Positions 59,879 to 64,000 of a DNA stretch of 64,000 nucleotides are shown here, piece by piece; within the stretch, counting starts at the first letter, position 1; each line of letters opens with the position of its first letter. The stretch is from Opeltia flavorubescens (Eukaryota; Ascomycota; Lecanoromycetes; Teloschistales; Teloschistaceae). The stretch covers positions 992,001 to 1,056,000 of the forward strand of contig KE546969.1 in the NCBI GenBank assembly GCA_000442125.1, in the 5' to 3' direction. The notes under the pieces were generated by a model. It worked only from the letters and a program-made list of their open reading frames with translations, searched no databases and had not been told where the DNA came from. The translations under genes and the position numbers were made by a program.

Positions 59879-62800
59879 ATGGCGGGACGAAATTCGTGAG
59901 GGAAGAATTCTATTCATCACGGAGAAGCCTAACTTTACCGTACTAGAAAGCCCTGTTTCGATTTTGCGCGTGGCAATTGCAGATTTGGGGATAAATGCAG
60001 ATATACCCACGACTCCAATAACCCCCTAACTCCAACTCGTCAGCAACCTTGTCCCTATCTCGGAACGCAGAGAGGCTGTTTCAGGGGTTCGCAGTGCAAG
60101 TTCTCGCACGAGCTTGCCGGCAGGGACGCCGCCAATGAACAACCGCGACAGTCTCGTGTCAGCCAACGACAGCCAAATGATATTAGAAGCAATTTCAGAG
60201 ATTGGACGTTCCTGATACCCAAGCAGAAAACACAGCCCCAGATTCTAGAGCTTGGGAAATTTTTTACACTTGGCTGGGAACTTCTAAGTACAGATCCTAC
60301 TGAAACCGGTCAACAAGTCATCAAGAAGCTGGCGACTGAGGAAGGTCTTGCTATGGTAAAGGCCCTTACGGATGGACAGGATAATGGCAAGCCACAAGAC
60401 TCACTGGGCGACTTTAAAGATAAAACGCTTCCCTTCCTTCGAACTCTCACTCATCCAGACGTTTTATCGTCCTTGATCTTGGAAACTCCGCTCGAAACGA
60501 TTTTCAATTTCCTTTTTGGCCCTAATGGCCGTCGTGCCGTTTCGCTATTCAAAGCAACCGCTTCTGCTGCATGTTCTCCTGCTTTAAAATCAGGAATCCA
60601 TGACGAAGAATTCATTACAATTGCAGTAACAACTTGCTTGTCAGCACTCGAGCGAACTGTAGAATTGAATCAAGGCGCTCAGGTCATGGATCAATTTACA
60701 GCAATAGTGAACGACCTCGCGGTCAACATTCCGAAACAGTTTCCAGATGCGGGAGGCCGAAGTCTGATTCGTCTCCAGCAAAGACTGGGGATTGGAGCCA
60801 CCATACCTATGCTAGAGCATCGTCCAGCAAAGGTGATCAGTAAGCGACCTGTTTTCACCATCAAGCAAGATCTCCCCGGCGTCTTGTCTGAATTCGGTGC
60901 GCGTCATGACAACGATCATTCTAGTATAGTCGACATTAAGATCTTGCCCACTGACCAAGAGATCCAGTCCACACGAGTTGAGTATCTTCCTTCAAACGAT
61001 CCCACTACCCATCATCTTCCTGGACCGACTGGCTTGCTTGACCGACAATTCAGGCTTCTACGTGAAGATACTGTTGGTCAGCTCCGAGATGCCGTACAAG
61101 AGGAGTACCAACGGTTGAATGGCTCTGCCGATGCCCAGATTAAATCAAAGCGACAGCGCAATGGGGCTCGGAACATCGTTTATCAAAACGTCGCTTTCCT
61201 TCGCCTAGAGTTTGATCGAAAAAAAGGGCTGCAGGTCGTTATTGAGTTTGACCAACCCAGTCCACTCGTGCAAAAGGGAATCAAAGAGCGACAAGACTGG
61301 TGGTCTAATTCGAAACGGTTATTGGTTGATTCATTTGTGTGCCTTGTGTCTTCAACAGGTCGAACCATCTTCTTCTCTGTTTCCGACCCCGCCCCTACGC
61401 CTCCACCCAAGGGTAGGGATGAAGAAGGCAAGGGTCGGTTAGCTGACTATAAGAGAGCTCTTAATGAGCAACCGAACCTATTCAAAGATGCAAAGCGAGC
61501 CACTTTGATGCTTAGCCTGGTAGAAGAAGATGCCGAAGATATCACTTGGATTATTCGTCACCTTGGGAGGATGGGCAAGTCACGACAATCACTCGTGGAG
61601 TTCCCCGGAATATTACTCGCATCATTCCAACCAACTTTGCAAGCAATACAAACAATCAGCCGCAGCCTCGATCTCCCTTTCTCCCAATTCATTGCTCCTG
61701 AGGTACAGCATGCAGCAAGCATCAAAATCCCTGCCCCTGCATACTCGCGCAGACCAGGCTTCGCTTTCAATCTGGAGACTTTGGCCGATGGAGAGCAAAT
61801 CAGTATGAGACCCGGCCTGCCTTTTGACGACACTAGGCTCTGCTTGAGGTCCACACTCGACGATGCTCAACGAATCGCTACATTAGAAGCATTAAGTCAC
61901 TGTCTGGCACTGATTCAAGGTCCTCCTGGAACAGGCAAGAGCTACACAGGGGTAGCAATCATCAAAGCCCTCTTGAAAAACCGCAAAGCAGCCGAGCTCG
62001 GTCCAATTATCTGTGTCTGTTATACCAATCACGCTCTGGACCAATTACTCGAGCATCTAGTCAAGGATGGCGTAGGGCAATTAATCCGTCTGGGATCCAG
62101 ATCGAAGTCGCAACTCCTGAGTGAACTGAATCTTCACCACGTTTCTAAGCAAGCCCCGGTCACCAGGACAGAAAAGCATGAGAAGTATACGCTGTATGGC
62201 GAGTTAGGTGATGTCCTGGACGAAATCGAGGAGCTCATGCCAGCCCTCCGGGATCCGGGTCACTGGAAGAATATCAAGCAATACCTCGAAGTCCATCAAC
62301 CGCGCTATTACCAGGACATATTTGGATATGAGATTGATGAATACGGGTTTCGGGAGGTAAAGGGCAGGAAGTTCAGTGCTCTCCAGAGCTGGATTAAAGG
62401 AGCACCGAAACGAATCACGTCAACTCGCAAGGTTTCCGAACTTTGCTGCGCCAATCTAAAGGAGATGTCCAGCGCTGAGCGATCGACATTGCACAAATAT
62501 TGGATTGATCAAAGCATGGTGGAGAGTAACCGTCGCCTGCTACACATACTCGACTCGTATCAGCATGTAAAGGGTTCTCTGAAGAAATGCCATCAAGAGG
62601 TGGACCTGCGTTGTCTACTCGGTGCGCATATCATTGGCGTGACCACTACAGGGCTGGCACGAAACTTGGATCTCCTTCGCCGAGTGCGCTCCAAAGTGGT
62701 TGTGATCGAGGAGGCGGGCGAGGTCCTGGAAGCACATACCCTTACGGCCCTTCTACCCTCGGTTGAGCACGCCATTTTGATCGGGGATCATGAGCAGTTA

Positions 62801-64000
62801 AGGCCGCAGATTAACAACTTCGACTTTCAATCTGACAACCCAAAGGGCGCACGGTTCTCTTTGGACATCTCGCTCTTCGAGCGGCTTGTCAATCCACAAT
62901 CTGGATACCCCAAGCTTCCCTACAGTTCGCTAGAAGTGCAGCGTCGTATGCATCCGTCCATTGCTCAATTGATTCGGGCCACCCTCTACCCTAAATTACA
63001 AGACGACGCATCGGTTTCCAGGTATCCCGAAGTGGATGGTATGCGGAGACGGCTCTTCTGGCTTGACCACAACAAGCAGGAAGATGCATCGCATTCAAAG
63101 TTCGAACAATCATTTTCCAAGACTAACAGCTGGGAAGTAGAAATGATAGCTGCGCTAGTGACTCATCTTGTCCGCCAGGGAGTCTACAAGAACGAAGACA
63201 TTGCAGTCCTGACGCCGTACCTGGGGCAATTGCAAAGGCTGAAACAGCGCCTGCGGTCCTCCAACGCCATAGTGGTCGGAGACCGAGATCTCCAAGAAAT
63301 CGAAGCGAAAGGAGTCGAGGTTGACGCTACTGAAAAGTCAACGACAATCACTGATGGTATTCACAAATCAACACTGTTGAATGCGGTGAGAATTGCCACA
63401 GTGGACAACTTCCAAGGAGAGGAGGCCAAAGTTATCATCATCTCCTTAGTGCGTAGTAACGACGAGAGGCGATGCGGGTTTTTGAAGACTTCCAATCGTA
63501 TCAATGTCTTGCTTAGTCGTGCGCAACATGGAATGTACGTTGTCGGCAACTCGAACACGGCACGAAGTATTCCTATGTGGGACCGGGTCATCACGATTCT
63601 CGAAAATGATGGAAATCTTGGTCCCAAGCTGGCGCTCTGCTGTCCACGGCATAAAGACATACAGATCGAGGTATCGGAGCCTGACGACTTCTCTACATTG
63701 TCGCCCGAGGGTGGTTGCAATCGCAAGTGCAACTCCCGACTCGCATGTGGTCACGCGTGCATCAACAAGTGTCACTCAACAGCTCTTCATAATGCAGTTC
63801 GCTGTTTGGAGCGCTGCCAAAGACTCAAAAAGGGCTGCGATCACCCATGTAAGAAGGTGTGTGGAGATGCTTGCGATCCAAAATGTCAGGTTCTATTGTC
63901 CAACATCACTTTACCATGTGGGCACGTCCGAGGCAAGTTGGCATGTCACCTGGCCCAAACACCGAAAGCCGTTCGATGCCAGGAAATGGTCGAAACTGTC
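59879..64000 (+). CDS. NFX1-type zinc finger superfamily 1 helicase (ZNFX1/Hrr1-like), cut by window edge
   Basis: Two exons so far: 59879-59895 (17 nt) and 59947 to beyond 64000, giving about 1357 residues before the edge. Two CCCH fingers open the protein: Cys9-Cys17-Cys23-His27 and Cys41-Cys50-Cys56-His60. The first exon supplies MAGRN and half of Ser6; upstream of the acceptor the frame has a stop, so the intron is needed. The helicase core has Walker A GPPGTGKS (664-671), CVCYTNHALDQLL, Walker B VIEEAGE (925-931), LIGDHEQLRPQ, VQRRMHPSI and VDNFQGEEAKVIIISLVRS. After the core come Cys/His repeats (CGHACINKC; CDHPCKKVCGDAC) of the NFX1 type. Related proteins act in RNA surveillance and small-RNA silencing (ZNFX-1, Hrr1). 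The 3' end lies outside the window. Confidence 0.93.

Overview
This window is nuclear DNA of a filamentous ascomycete (Pezizomycotina). The evidence is many short GT-AG introns (mostly 47-80 bp), small intergenic gaps, and recognisable fungal orthologues throughout. The class cannot be fixed from the sequence alone. I rebuilt splice forms by hand, and every multi-exon model listed keeps its reading frame across all junctions. Five single N positions (27660, 31254, 38982, 41119, 47321) suggest a draft assembly.

Layout. 1-8.3 kb is membrane traffic and chromatin: ATG9 (cut by the left edge) diverges from COG6, followed by AP-1 beta-adaptin and a HIRIP3-like histone-chaperone-type protein. 8.3-17.1 kb is the most accessory part: a 2.4 kb gene-free stretch, an intact flavin-dependent halogenase with no synthase beside it, a GH18 chitinase without a leader peptide, the ubiquitin-S27a fusion gene, and a small secreted protein of unknown function. 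17.6-29.1 kb holds an Ace2/Swi5-type zinc-finger factor, AUR1 (inositol phosphorylceramide synthase), an intron-containing tRNA-Ser(UGA), EXO1, TMA16 and RRP14/SURF6. 29.9-45.2 kb holds an unidentified nuclear-type protein, a 2.7 kb gene-free stretch, VPS74, a divergent pair for mitochondrial acyl carrier protein and the 23 kDa iron-sulfur subunit of complex I, UBP2, another complex I subunit (21.3 kDa/B14.7 type) and tubulin cofactor C. 45.3-64 kb holds RBA50, HPC2/ubinuclein, an internally duplicated proline-rich membrane protein, an unidentified 560-residue protein, RSA3, a GRGGAGN-repeat protein, ARP1 (dynactin) and an NFX1-type helicase with two N-terminal CCCH fingers that runs off the right edge.

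Themes. Three complex I-associated genes lie within 8 kb. Four genes serve ribosome production (S27a fusion, TMA16, RRP14, RSA3). Two proteins relate to the HIRA histone-deposition pathway (HIRIP3-like and HPC2). Several genes put the start codon in a first coding exon of under 20 nt, so ORF-only annotation misses it. I see no transposon, virus-like element, CRISPR array or rRNA. No undescribed multi-gene system is obvious. The best candidates for follow-up are the lone halogenase, the ZNFX1/Hrr1-like helicase and the duplicated proline-rich surface protein.
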